DNA of 64,000 bases, taken from assembly GCF_003597395.2 (NCBI RefSeq), contig NC_133769.1, positions 47,693,635 through 47,757,634 on the forward strand. The letters run 5' to 3'. Position numbers and translations under genes: made by a program. The stretch comes from Chelonoidis abingdonii (lineage: Eukaryota > Chordata > Testudines > Testudinidae). Shown here one piece after another: positions 1 to 9,430 of this stretch. The stretch's first letter is position 1. Each line of letters opens with the position of its first letter. Below the pieces are notes generated by a model. The model made no database searches, had not been told where the DNA came from, and saw only the letters and a list, made by a program, of their open reading frames with translations.

Positions 1-1259
1 GTAGGCCTCACAGTTTCCTCCCTTTTCTGAGAGCCTCCAAAGCATCCATTTTGAAAGGACATCCTTTTCACACAGGTTCAAAGTAATATATTAATTGATA
101 AATATATCATCTCATTAAAAGATAATAAAGTCCAATGAATTAGAAGATATTAATTCAATAGAACTTTTTACATGAGCATAAGTATTTTCTATTTAGAAAA
201 ATGCAGCACATATTTCAATAATTGTAAATATTTAGAGAGTTAATGAGATCGCCATATATTACGTGCAAATAAAATTTGAGCTTTGGAATGGGAATAAATA
301 TTATACATGCAGTGAAGAAACTGCTCTCTGGAACATTAGGAAGCAGCAGTCAGAAAAGGAAGAAGTTATACTGTCTAAAAACAAAGTGTCTAGCCTATAA
401 GAAAAACATACAACAGCTATGAAGAAAAAAAGAAGATAAACACAAGTTTTAAAAATGAACAAAATTAAAGATGCCAAAATGCTTCGGAAAACTATTGATT
501 AGAAAAGTTGAAGAAAACAACTTGAATTAAAATTAAGTAAATACAGCAGATATTTAAACAATTTATTCATACTGGTCTTGAAAATGCAGACGTTAACATC
601 GTTCCAACAATTGTTTTTCGCTGAGTAGATGATAAAATTAACGGATATTCTTCACTAAAATAGTAGAAAAATTGAGAATAAAGCTCTGTCAAGATTTAGC
701 CTCTCCCACAAGGACAAAAATCATACACTTGACTAGCTGATAGTGAAGATATATTAAAAATGTTAGTAGGAATGAGGGCATGTAAAAGTCTTATGCTTCT
801 CTAGCAAATTATCATATCGTCTACCAATATCGAGAGTCAATATATAGTATTCTGGGTTAACCTGAAGATGAACTCATCAAAAGTTGAGGATTAATATTCT
901 TCTCCCAGATATTCTAGTCAGAAGGGCATAGGGCCCAATCCTGTTTCCACATAAGTCAGTGTGAGCCGGCTTGGACCCTAAGAGAAATTGCTACTGAAAA
1001 TATTTTGTTAAAAGATAGTGAAAGCTGGAAGGGTGTTAAAAAGTCACCACAGCTATTACCTAACTATATAATGTTAATCCTTTCTGTCATAAATTTCAAA
1101 ATAAAACCTTAAACAAGTGAAGGTATTCCGCCAGTTCCTTACTGCCATATAACAACTGACTACTCAGTACCAGCATATTAGTTTTACTCACTTAAGTTTA
1201 ACTTTGTCTCATTAAATCTTCAAACATCAACACTAGCAGGAGGCAGTAAATGATGATGG
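1..1259. other. AT-rich intergenic or intronic DNA
   Basis: No convincing gene or repeat was recognised. The stretch is strongly AT-rich with short A and T runs and stop codons in all frames. A short piece near 925-990 resembles scattered sauropsid repeat debris but is too short to assign. Confidence 0.6.
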
Positions 1260-1690
1260 TGTGTGCAGGGAGTTTTTTCCCCATTGAAAACGTTTGGTTT
1301 TGGTGAAAAATTGAAAGCCAAAATATTTTAGTTCTGAAATTCCATTGTGGTGCCTCATGGAAGTACTACTTCAGGTGCCTGATGCTTCCCTTTCCTCTGG
1401 AGGCTGGGATCCTTGGCTGGAGAACAGCTTCCTTGTTAAACCACAGTCTCTCTCTGCTTGGTGCAGAGAGGCATCATGTAGTGTCATGGCCTCAGTGCGC
1501 CATGGGAAATGAAGTCTGGCAGGGGACCCCAATTCATAGAAAAGAATGAGAGCATGAGGCACCTGAATAAAACTCCCAGGAGGCTCTATGGCAGTATTTC
1601 AGAATTTAATTATTCTGATTTTCACACATTCCATTTTTTGATGAAAAAGTGAAATTTTCTTCAGAAAGTGCACGCTTTGTGAAACATTTC
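1260..1690. repeat. Long imperfect palindrome (fold-back, MITE-like)
   Basis: The inner arms TTCAGGTGCCTGATGCT (from 1368) and its near reverse complement (ending about 1567) are about 160 bp apart. The symmetry extends outward: a CTGAAAT...GTGCCTC block at 1334-1356 pairs with a GAGGCTC...ATTTCAG block at 1580-1604. The centre is near 1468. Fold-back repeats of this kind are common in sauropsid genomes; I cannot name the family. A 63-codon minus-strand ORF inside it is an accident of the arms. Confidence 0.65.
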
Positions 1691-2216
1691 ATTTAGCTGA
1701 AGGAACTATTTCCCATCAAACAACAGTTTTCATGGACATTTTTTGACCAGGCCTGATTAACACACACAATATAACAAAGTAGTATTAAAACACATGCATA
1801 TTTTCCTCTAAAATGCATTTTCAGTACAACATATCAGTAACACACTATGAGAGACCATCAGGGTTCACAAGCATTTGATTTAGCTTTGCCTTCAAGTGCC
1901 AGAGACTGAGGCAATTTCTGATCATTGTGCCAGGCTGCTTCCACTCTGAGCTATAGTTAATGACTCTTATCTCCAATTGAGACACACAAAATGCAATTCA
2001 CCTCTGTCACTCTACTGACTTTGGGGGAATTACATCAGCATAAAACCAGAGTAATGCAGTGGTGACTCAGGCCCAAAGTCTCCTCACTTTTTTTTAAGAC
2101 AACATTTCTTTCGTTGAAAAGACACAGACACATCTACAAGTTAATATTTATTTTAAATTAAAAAAATATGCTTTTCTAAAAGGAATTACAGTCAAGACTC
2201 CTGTAGGCGAACTCCT
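1691..2216. other. AT-rich DNA with old repeat debris
   Basis: No gene is seen. The stretch around 2010-2075 resembles degraded dispersed sauropsid repeat sequence, but no boundaries can be drawn. Confidence 0.5.
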
Positions 2217-2277
2217 CAACTGGTATAAATTTGTGTGGCTCCATTGACTTGGGAGCTATGCAGATTTACACCAGCTG
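2217..2277. repeat. Short hairpin repeat, about 27-bp arms
   Basis: The left arm (2217-2243, ACTGGTATAAATTTGTG...) is an imperfect reverse complement of the right arm (2250-2277, ...CAGATTTACACCAG) across a loop of a few bases. It looks like an old dispersed hairpin repeat of sauropsids. A 70-codon ORF that starts inside it has no recognisable content. Confidence 0.6.
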
Positions 2278-3456
2278 AGGATTTAGCCTATACATTTAAA
2301 ACTCACTGTATGCTTTTCCAGAAAAAAATAATCTATTGTGGAGTTCTAGAGGGAATGATTTGCTTGGGGAGAAATTGGGAGAAATTGGAAATTGGGCTTA
2401 TAATGAAAAGTTGTTTCATGCTAAAATATGAAGGAACGCCTTCATAATACTTTACCAAAATCTAACCAGAATTCAATATCAGAAAGAAGAAATAAAATTA
2501 AGGAACCTAGGAAAGTGCCTACTGCTTCAGAAGGGGTAGAAAGAAGATAGATTAAATCTTGATTGTTTCTTTGCAAAGTTCAACACTATGGGGAATATTC
2601 TGCTCTCGGATATGAAAGGTAGAGCTTGACTGTTGCATTCTTCACTTGTATGCACAGAACTCCCTTTAATATTTTATACTATTTCATGTCCTTTCTATTT
2701 TGAACTAAAGCCTTTAAATGAAGATAGTTCAGTAACAGAAAAAAGTATAGTGCCACAGAAATGACTATAAAAGAAACAGTATCTTGTTTATAGACTCACA
2801 GAGAGTAGGTACCTCATCTTCAGTATATTCTTTCACAAAACAAAACTACAGCAAGCTACTGTGGGCCAGATTCAGATACAGGTTGAGTAACATTTTACTT
2901 CATGAGTGGTTTCATGGAAGTCAATGAGATACTGTGCAAAGTGAATATCAGGACTGCCTAACTCCAATCAGATTGAAAATGATTTATGACACAGGTATAA
3001 ATATATGCTTGGCAGTATTTTAATTTTGATGAATAATATCAATGTTTATTTTTAAGTATTTTAATTTTTTTTATTGATTTACATTTTCAAAATTGTGCAA
3101 AGTATGGGTTTTAAGTGCTTTTTCTATTATCTATTCAAATTTTCACTGTTTTGAACTCAAGCATCCTTTTTCTTTGTCTCCCTTTAAATTTCTCTTATTA
3201 TCATTGGAAATTTGTTTGTGTATGTAAAGTACAATTGACATTTACTGAGACATTTAGCAATAAAAATCTAATTGTTTCAAACATAGGTATAAAATAAAGG
3301 GGCTGGTGCAATTTATTTCTTCTGTGGAGCAAGTGGTGGACCTGGGACAGAATTGTGACTTCTTTTGGTCCTTATTTAGGTGCCTTAAATTGAAACGGAT
3401 CTTTTTTGAGACCTGGCCCTTATTCAGGTGCCTAAATAGGGCTCAAGAGTCTCAAG
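2278..3456. other. AT-rich DNA, nothing recognised
   Basis: No coding signal is seen. Short ORFs at 3115-3297 and 3306-3623 are low-complexity or cross a repeat boundary. 2868-2965 and 3360-3450 resemble generic dispersed repeat debris. Confidence 0.5.
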
Positions 3457-3633
3457 TATGTCTACACTACATTACAATTACAATTGTAGTGTATAGTATC
3501 AGAAGGGTAGCCATGTTAGTCTGGCATCCGACAAAGTGGGTATTCACCCATGAAAGCTCATGCTTCAATACATCTGTTAGTCTACAAGGCGCCACAGGAC
3601 TCTTTGCTGCAATTGTAGTGTAGTGTAGACATA
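3457..3633. mobile_element. Short TIR element (TGTCTACACTAC ends), split by a PLE fragment
   Basis: The left end TATGTCTACACTAC (3457-3470) is the exact reverse complement of the right end GTAGTGTAGACATA (3620-3633). Without the insert at 3494-3609 and one duplicated target copy, the element would be a nearly perfect palindrome of about 50 bp. Similar TGTCTACACTG ends occur at 7523-8619, 31026-31267 and 34200-34284, which suggests a dispersed DNA-transposon group. The superfamily is not determined. Confidence 0.6.
3494..3609 (+). mobile_element. PLE 3'-repeat fragment with inverted head
   Basis: The insert is flanked by the 13-bp direct repeat CAATTGTAGTGTA (3481-3493 and 3610-3622). Bases 3494-3524 read the terminal PLE segment on the minus strand (GGTAGCCATGTTAGTCTGG). 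Bases 3525-3609 read the adjoining segment on the plus strand, including the ribozyme-like block GTGGGTATTCACCCA (stem II) and GAAA at 3552. The normally conserved CTGANGA box is CCGACAA here (3528-3534), so ribozyme activity is unlikely. Oppositely oriented halves inside one duplication imply a rearrangement during insertion. Confidence 0.7.
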
Positions 3634-5329
3634 GTGCAGGTGTAACTGTAGTGCAGGGCAAGCATACTGGAGGTAGCTTTAACCTCTTTTAGTATGGGTA
3701 ACAATAGAAGAAATGGTGGCAGACTTGAGTGCCAGCTAGCAACCTGACTCCAAGCCCATTGAGGACCATGGGTTCCAGATTTGGATTGCTAGCCCATGTT
3801 GAAGTCTCTCTTCACTCCACTAACAAGATTCAAGCTAGCTTTGGTACACCTACCCATGCTGCAAACACACCTACATTTATGGAGAGGAGTAGACATACCC
3901 AGAGTTCACTTTCCCTGGCCTATTCCTGCAGCAGCATAGCTATACACCACCACGTACTTGGGGCAGATTATAACATACTAAGAGAAACAATCCTAGAGAC
4001 ATGCCTTGAGTTGTTGGACAGACTTTGAAGAAAGAGTTTGAAAGACTTTGGAACCTAACAGCGTCTCCATGTGGAAGATAGTAACACCTGATAGGAAAAG
4101 CATGCGGATAAGCTATTTACGGTTTACAAGATATGTTTTCACAGTGAATTGCAGGAGGAATTGCAGCCTAAATCCCCAGTCTGAAGGGAGAGGAACACAG
4201 TTTCTCAGGAGAACGGTGAGGGCTAGAGGTCTGAGAACTGTGTGGGGTGCCTTCAGGGAGGCCATGAGGGGGCTAGAGGTGAAGTTATTTCAGGAACAGT
4301 GGCACCTGTGTCAGCGATATATTGAGTCAGTGGGAGGTGATGGCTCTACACCTCACAGGACTGGACCCTGAATTATCACTCAGCTCAAGCCACATACAAT
4401 AGCAGCACCATTCCAGTAGGAAAAGAAGCAGCCAAAGCAGGGACAGCTACACTGGTGTGGGGATAGGATAAAGCAGCACCCAGCTAGGGCTACTCCTCTC
4501 CCCAGCACCCCCTGAACCCAGCACAATACAGGGGAGATACCCCCTGGGGCAACAGAACCCCGGCAGTGCCTCCCTTTCTTTCAATCCCACTCACCCCAGG
4601 CCCTCCCCACCAGAGAGGATTCAGCTAGAAACTCAGCCAGTAGGAACAGGAGCAACCAAAGCAGGGACCTCTGGACATTCCAGTGAAAATAGTAGAATGG
4701 TTTGATTTTCTCTGCCCTGTGCTGATTGGCTGTTTGTGTCAACTCTCCCAGTCTCTTCACCTCAGCTTCACTCCACACCTGGCTCTTCTCCCTGTCCTGA
4801 CCCTTTACCCCCTTCTGTTCCATTTAGCTGATCCCCTCCTAACTAAACCCATCCAATAAATATAATAAAGGCTGTTACATGACGTTTGCCGTGATCACAT
4901 TGTTCACACTGCTAGTGTGTTCTATCCCTTTTCCCCCACCGGTGTCTGGCCTTCATCACTTGTACTCACTCATACTCAGTTCAAGTTGCCCTGCCAACAT
5001 GAGGAGGGAAAAGGGCTTTGATCAGGGCTCTACCACCTCTCAGGGGAGTGCACTACCATTGGGTATAGAATATTCTGAGATGGAGGCTCCCTCAGTCTTT
5101 CCTGTTGAAGCTGTTCCACTTTGGATTAATAATTTTAAAATTTCACTGGAGACTGGATGTCTTATCTCCCAGGGGAGTGCTCTGATCCCCAGGCTACAGC
5201 ATGGTTTTTATGTGTGTTCATGTGCTCTCTCTGGCCCAATGTTAAAGGTGTTGCACAGTGACTAAATAATGAAAGACTCAGTGGGCCAGAGGGGCAAACA
5301 TGGCTAGGCTATTTATCTGGGAGGTGGCA
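3634..5329. other. Unassigned DNA, GC-richer 4050-4870
   Basis: No recognised protein or RNA. ORFs at 3729-4028, 4048-4371 and 4879-5265 have no motifs I know. The 4380-4870 part is GC-richer and ends near an AATAAA at 4855, which might be an LTR end, but no partner copy or target duplication was found. A similar phrase (CAGCCAAAGCAGGGAC near 4430 and CAACCAAAGCAGGGAC near 4655) occurs twice, hinting at an internal repeat. Confidence 0.4.
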
Positions 5330-5445
5330 GATCCCTGTTCAGATCTCTTCTCCTGTTCTGGTGAAGGGGGAATCTGAACTGGGGGGAGGGTCTAGGTGAG
5401 CACCCTCACTACTAGGCTAAAAGTTATAAGGAAGATCATCCTTCT
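5330..5445 (-). repeat. tRNA-like SINE remnant
   Basis: Read on the minus strand, TTTTAGCCTAGTAGTGAGGG (plus 5403-5422) resembles a Pol III A box. CAGTTCAGATTCCCC (plus 5367-5381) resembles a B box (GGTTCRANTCC). The spacing is tRNA-like. I recognise this phrase as a frequent tRNA-derived repeat of sauropsids but cannot fix its ends or name. Confidence 0.45.
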
Positions 5446-5825
5446 CCCCCCACCTGCTTTTTACAAAGGTGCATAACATCGAGAGGGTTTGCTGATGAGA
5501 AACCCAAGCACAGGGAGGTGCTTTCTTGCAGCTCAGATTTAAGCGCCCATCCCCAAGTGATGGGAGAGACTTAGCACACACCTCTCAGTTGGAACCTCCC
5601 ATTGGCTAGATTAGGCAGGGAGTCACTCAGCATGGTGGCTTTTGAGAATCCTATTCGAAGGCACCTGTCTCTCCCCATTCATTGTATAAGGAGCCTAAGT
5701 GCCCAACTCATGCTTTGTGAATTTCAGTGATTTTCTAAGCACCTAAAAGTTAGGCATGGTGACACTCAGCATCATCATGCTTTTGTGTGTGTGTGTGTTT
5801 TTTTAAGTAAATATGTTACAGACTC
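5446..5825. other. Repeat-like DNA with a short GT run
   Basis: No gene. This may continue the SINE-like repeat on its left. A short (GT)n and T run lies near 5784-5805. Confidence 0.4.
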
Positions 5826-5879
5826 TTGGTTGCTTTTTACAGATCCAGACTAACACGGCTATCCCTCTGATACTTGACA
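5826..5879 (+). mobile_element. PLE 3'-end fragment
   Basis: The terminal PLE segment on the plus strand: TTGCTTTTTACAGATCCAGA, then ACTAACACGGCTA and CTCTGATACTTGAC. It is the reverse complement of the segments at 11939-12003 and 12055-12120. It abuts the CR1 3' end that follows. Confidence 0.7.
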
Positions 5880-6211
5880 CCGTAAAAGGAAGTACTTCCA
5901 GTCAACCTGTGGAACTCATTGCCAGGGGATGTTGTGAAGGCCAAAACTGTACCAGGGCTCAAAAAAGAACTAGATACATTCATGGCGGATAGGTCCATCA
6001 ATGGCTATTAACCAGAAGGGTCAGGGATGGAACGCTAGACTGTGAGTGTCCCTAGCCTCTGTTTGGTAAAAGCTGGGAAAGGGCGGCAGGGAAGATTTCC
6101 TGTTCTGTTCATTCCTTCTGAAGCATCTGGCATTGGCCACTGATGGAAGACAGGATTTTGGGCTAGATGGACCTTTGGTTTGACCCAATATGTCTATTCT
6201 TCTGTTCTTAC
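5880..6211 (+). mobile_element. CR1 LINE, 3' UTR fragment
   Basis: A 5'-truncated CR1 3' end. It keeps the recognisable 3'-terminal block (CAACCTGTGGAACTCATTGC, then GGTCCATCAATGGCTATTA) and the end GGGCTAGATGGACC...TCTTCTGTTCTTA. No ORF remains. Small ORFs on both strands across 6021-6403 are chance readings through this UTR and its flank. Confidence 0.88.
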
Positions 6212-6974
6212 TTAAAAAAAACATACACATTTATAGTTAATATATTTTCAGTGAATCCAACTAGGTTCATGGCTGTTTTATGGCAAATTGGGGCCCAAGG
6301 TGCACCCTACATGGATCTCCTCAACGATCCCACACCAATACCATTGCCCTTTCCAATACTGTTCCCCCAATTCCTTGGCGTGGCAGAAGATTTCAGTTAT
6401 TAAAGATGAATGGAGCAGTTCACAACTTTTGAAGCTCTTGCTTCAGACTGTCTGCAGACTCAGAAAACATCAGATACACTCAGGTCATGTTTTCAAGCTT
6501 TTCTTCATGTAGAATAGAATAGAATAGAATTTTCCTGATGTGACTTCAAAAGGTGGGCCCCAGTGCACAAATCTATATAGACTAATGGTTTAATCCAGTC
6601 TTAGACAAGGCTATTCATTATCTTTTGTTTTTCTCAGATGGTTTGTTCATTCTGTGTCGCCGCCTAATTCCTTTTTGTATGGCTATCTGAGTCCCATTTA
6701 CAATTTTGTATTTTCAAATGCCTTTGATATATGCAGCTTTCCCATCTTCATTCTCCCTTATCTAACTAATCTGCTGGTGTCATGTTGTCTCTTGCTGTTC
6801 AGAAGCCGGGTAATTGAAAGGAAAATTGCTACTCTGATAAACCGATAAGAGCATCTTTTATTTTCTTCTCTTTTTTAATTGCTTTTATTTTTCCAGTTCC
6901 ATTACTCCAGGAATTAAGTTTTAATTGAAAAGATAACATTTTTAAAAATTTGAAAAAAGAACATGCTGAAAAAT
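6212..6974. other. AT-rich DNA with a (TAGAA)n microsatellite
   Basis: No gene recognised. A short pentanucleotide array (AGAATAGAATAGAAT) lies at 6512-6531. Confidence 0.55.
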
Positions 6975-7066
6975 TCTGAAAAAGCAAAAAGAACAGGAGC
7001 ACTCGTGGCACCTTAGAAACAAATTTATTTGAGCATAAGATTTTGTGGGCTGCAGCCAGGTTAGAA
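6975..7066 (-). mobile_element. PLE 3'-repeat fragment, second subfamily
   Basis: On the plus strand GTGGCACCTTAGAAACAAAT then TTATTTGAGCATAAGATTTT. Read on the minus strand this gives the stem II-like AGCCCAC, AAAA in place of GAAA, and CTTATGCTC, the right half of the ribozyme-like block. The AAATAAATTTGTT middle differs from the other copies, so it belongs to another subfamily. Both ends are truncated. Confidence 0.6.
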
Positions 7067-7522
7067 AGCACAAACACATTACTGAACTCAGGCTTTTTTT
7101 AATCTTTTAGAACAAATCTGTTTCTTAAACTCAGTTCTGCTCTCAGGATTTCCTTTCTGACCATGCTTATTTACCAAAATACAATACTGGACTATAAAGG
7201 AAAGCTTCTTACTTTTTAATTCCTCCTGCCTAATTAAGTCAGTGATGGCATTTCAACAGCAGTGAATTGTGATGTCACAGTCACTGGATTGTGACCAGAA
7301 TCAGTGAGCAAAGGGGGCTTGATTAAAAGAAAGAGAATATTTGAATGAGCAATGGCTGGAAAAAAACTATACAGCATGTGATGTGTATTTTTTGTTAAAA
7401 AAGGATTTTTAAAAAACAAATCCTAGGGTCTCCAGCCTTTTTTAGCCTCTCCTCTTCTTAGGGGTGACCCTTCCTCCAATAAAGAAAAATGGATGTCTGA
7501 AACATCTCCTCTGGGGACTCTC
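7067..7522. other. AT-rich DNA, nothing recognised
   Basis: No gene or named repeat. The 61-codon minus ORF at 7234-7419 has no recognisable content. Confidence 0.5.
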
Positions 7523-8619
7523 AGGTCTACACTGCGACTTTAAATCGGTTTAATGGCCGATATACCGATTTAACGCTGTATCCGTTCACATGACGTCGTC
7601 ATTAATATCGATTTTACCGCCTCCTTAAATCGATTTCGGAACTCCTCCCAGAGAGGAGTAGGCGCTAACATTCGATTTAGTGATAACTCGGACTTAGGGT
7701 CGTGTGGACGGAATCGACTTATGTGGCTCCGGGCGGTTATCCCGAGTGCACACTGACCGCGTCTGGAGACAGCATCTGACTACCGGACTGCACGGGCAGG
7801 GTAAACAGGAAAGCCCCAGCGCGAACTTTTGAATACATTTCCTGCTTGTTCCGCGTGGAGCTCGTGATCAGCACGGGCTGGCGATGCAGTCTACAATCCG
7901 AAAACAGGCTCCAGCATTGGACCGTACCGGGAGAATAGGTCTGATCGCTGTATGGGAGAGACAATCTGTCGTACCTGCTCGCGTTACAGGAACACGAATG
8001 CCAAAGGCAGTTTGAATAAAAAACTGCAGGATACAAGCGCTGCGTGACAAGCGTTGACGGGAAGCCAGGGACTTCAAATGAACGCTCATGAGGGAGGGAG
8101 GGTGGGTACTGAGGACTCCGCTGATCCACAGTCCACAGCAGTCTCTGAAATTATTTCCAGTCTTGGCTGAGCTCCAAATGTCTGTAGGTTCAACACCAGG
8201 TCGGTCTGGCGTGGGTCCGGGAACGAGCTCCTTCAGGTTTAATTCCCCCCCCCCACCAAGTGAAAAAAAAAGGGAAGATTGCTCGTGCATATGTGCGTTG
8301 TGCTCTCAATTGCACTCTTACGACAATGGCGCCAAAGGGTTGTCTCTGCCTTCACAAGGGAGGGGTGAGCGGTACCAGCACCATCGGGGCAATGTTTCTG
8401 CCCCATCAGGCACTGCGCTTCAAACGCGGAGTGTGGGAACTATGGGATAGTGAGGAACGCTACCAAAGTGCACGCTCTCTTATCGATGGTAGCCTGGACC
8501 AGACGCAAGCAATCGATTTTGTGATTGCACTGTGGATGCGCAAACCCGATTTTATAACATCGGTTTTGTAATATCGGTTTAAACTACTTCGAATTAATCG
8601 TGCAGTGTAGACGTAGCCT
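7523..8619. mobile_element. Non-autonomous TIR DNA transposon, CpG-rich, 1.1 kb
   Basis: The left end AGGTCTACACTGC matches the reverse complement of the right end (AGGCTACGTCTACACTGC), apart from a 5-base gap at the left. Both subterminal regions are full of ATCGGTTTAA/ATCGATTT-type motifs (7544-7682 and 8509-8583), as expected of transposase-binding arrays. The interior (7735-8500) is clearly richer in CpG than its flanks, consistent with a fairly young copy. ORFs of up to 140 codons on both strands show no transposase motif. No clean target duplication was seen; the superfamily is unassigned. Confidence 0.7.
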
Positions 8620-8979
8620 CACAGTATCTTTTTCAGATATCCGCCAGTGGAGGGAACTAAAGCTCTCCCTGGTTCCAAAGTACTTAATTGTTTTGACCAC
8701 AGTCCGCCCAGGTGATGCAGGAGTTCTGGAGACAAATTCAGGTCTCACATGTGGCAATGCACTAAGTACTGCTTCAGGTTTCTGAAGGGTTGAGTAAAAT
8801 GATTTTGTCTTATCTATGTGCTTCTGCTGAGCACAGACAGAGCTGCCAATGCTATAGTTTTCACCATAAACTGCAGGGCTTTCAGATCCTCCTGTGTCAC
8901 TGGGGGAAGAGTTATCATTCTACCAGGCAATCCTCATTATTCTACCTCTTGGGGAAGGACAGCTACAAATCTGTGCAGC
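8620..8979. other. Unassigned spacer
   Basis: Single-copy-looking sequence between two DNA transposons. It includes the left target copy TGTGCAGC (8972-8979) of the next element. Confidence 0.5.
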
Positions 8980-9430
8980 TAGGGCTGTCCTTAGGGAAAA
9001 ATGGCACTCTGTGTGAACTTGTATTTTGGCACCTTTCTTTGACTCTGGATGCATGGGAGTTGGGTGGATGGGGGGAGGACAGTTCCCCATACAGTGACCC
9101 CTCCCTCTCAGCTTGGCAGTGATGGGGGCAGGAGGGGGGAGGTTCCCAGTGGGTCTGACCTAGCTCTGGGAGTAGCCCACACAAGGGAAGGGGAAGTCTC
9201 ATCCCCCTCCAACCTAGCTGGGACTAGCATCTAGAGCCCAGAACATGGTAGGAACCGTCGGCCAGAGTCTCCCATCCCTGCTCCTCCCTGGCTCTGGGCC
9301 CAGTGCTTGGGGGTTAAAGGAGCCATAGGCTGGCTGTGTGTGTGGGGAGCGGGGGAGTTGACTACAGTGCCTCTCTGGCAATGGCACCCTGGGCGGCTGT
9401 CAACATTGTCCACCCATAAGGCCAGCCCTG
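8980..9430. mobile_element. Non-autonomous hAT element, 451 bp
   Basis: The left end TAGGGCTGTCCTTAGGG and the reverse complement of the right end CAGGGCTGGCCTTATGGG are close terminal inverted repeats. The flanks are a perfect 8-bp direct repeat TGTGCAGC (8972-8979 and 9431-9438). An 8-bp duplication with CAGGG-type ends is diagnostic of hAT elements. The G-rich interior makes several overlapping ORFs without meaning. Confidence 0.85.

Noticed and set aside
4048..4870. Possible LTR ending at AATAAA
   Set aside because: No TG...CA ends, target duplication or second copy could be found in the window.
7737..8571. Overlapping ORFs of 103-140 codons on both strands as a possible gene
   Set aside because: They lie entirely inside the CpG-rich TIR element, overlap in several frames on both strands and show no domain motif.
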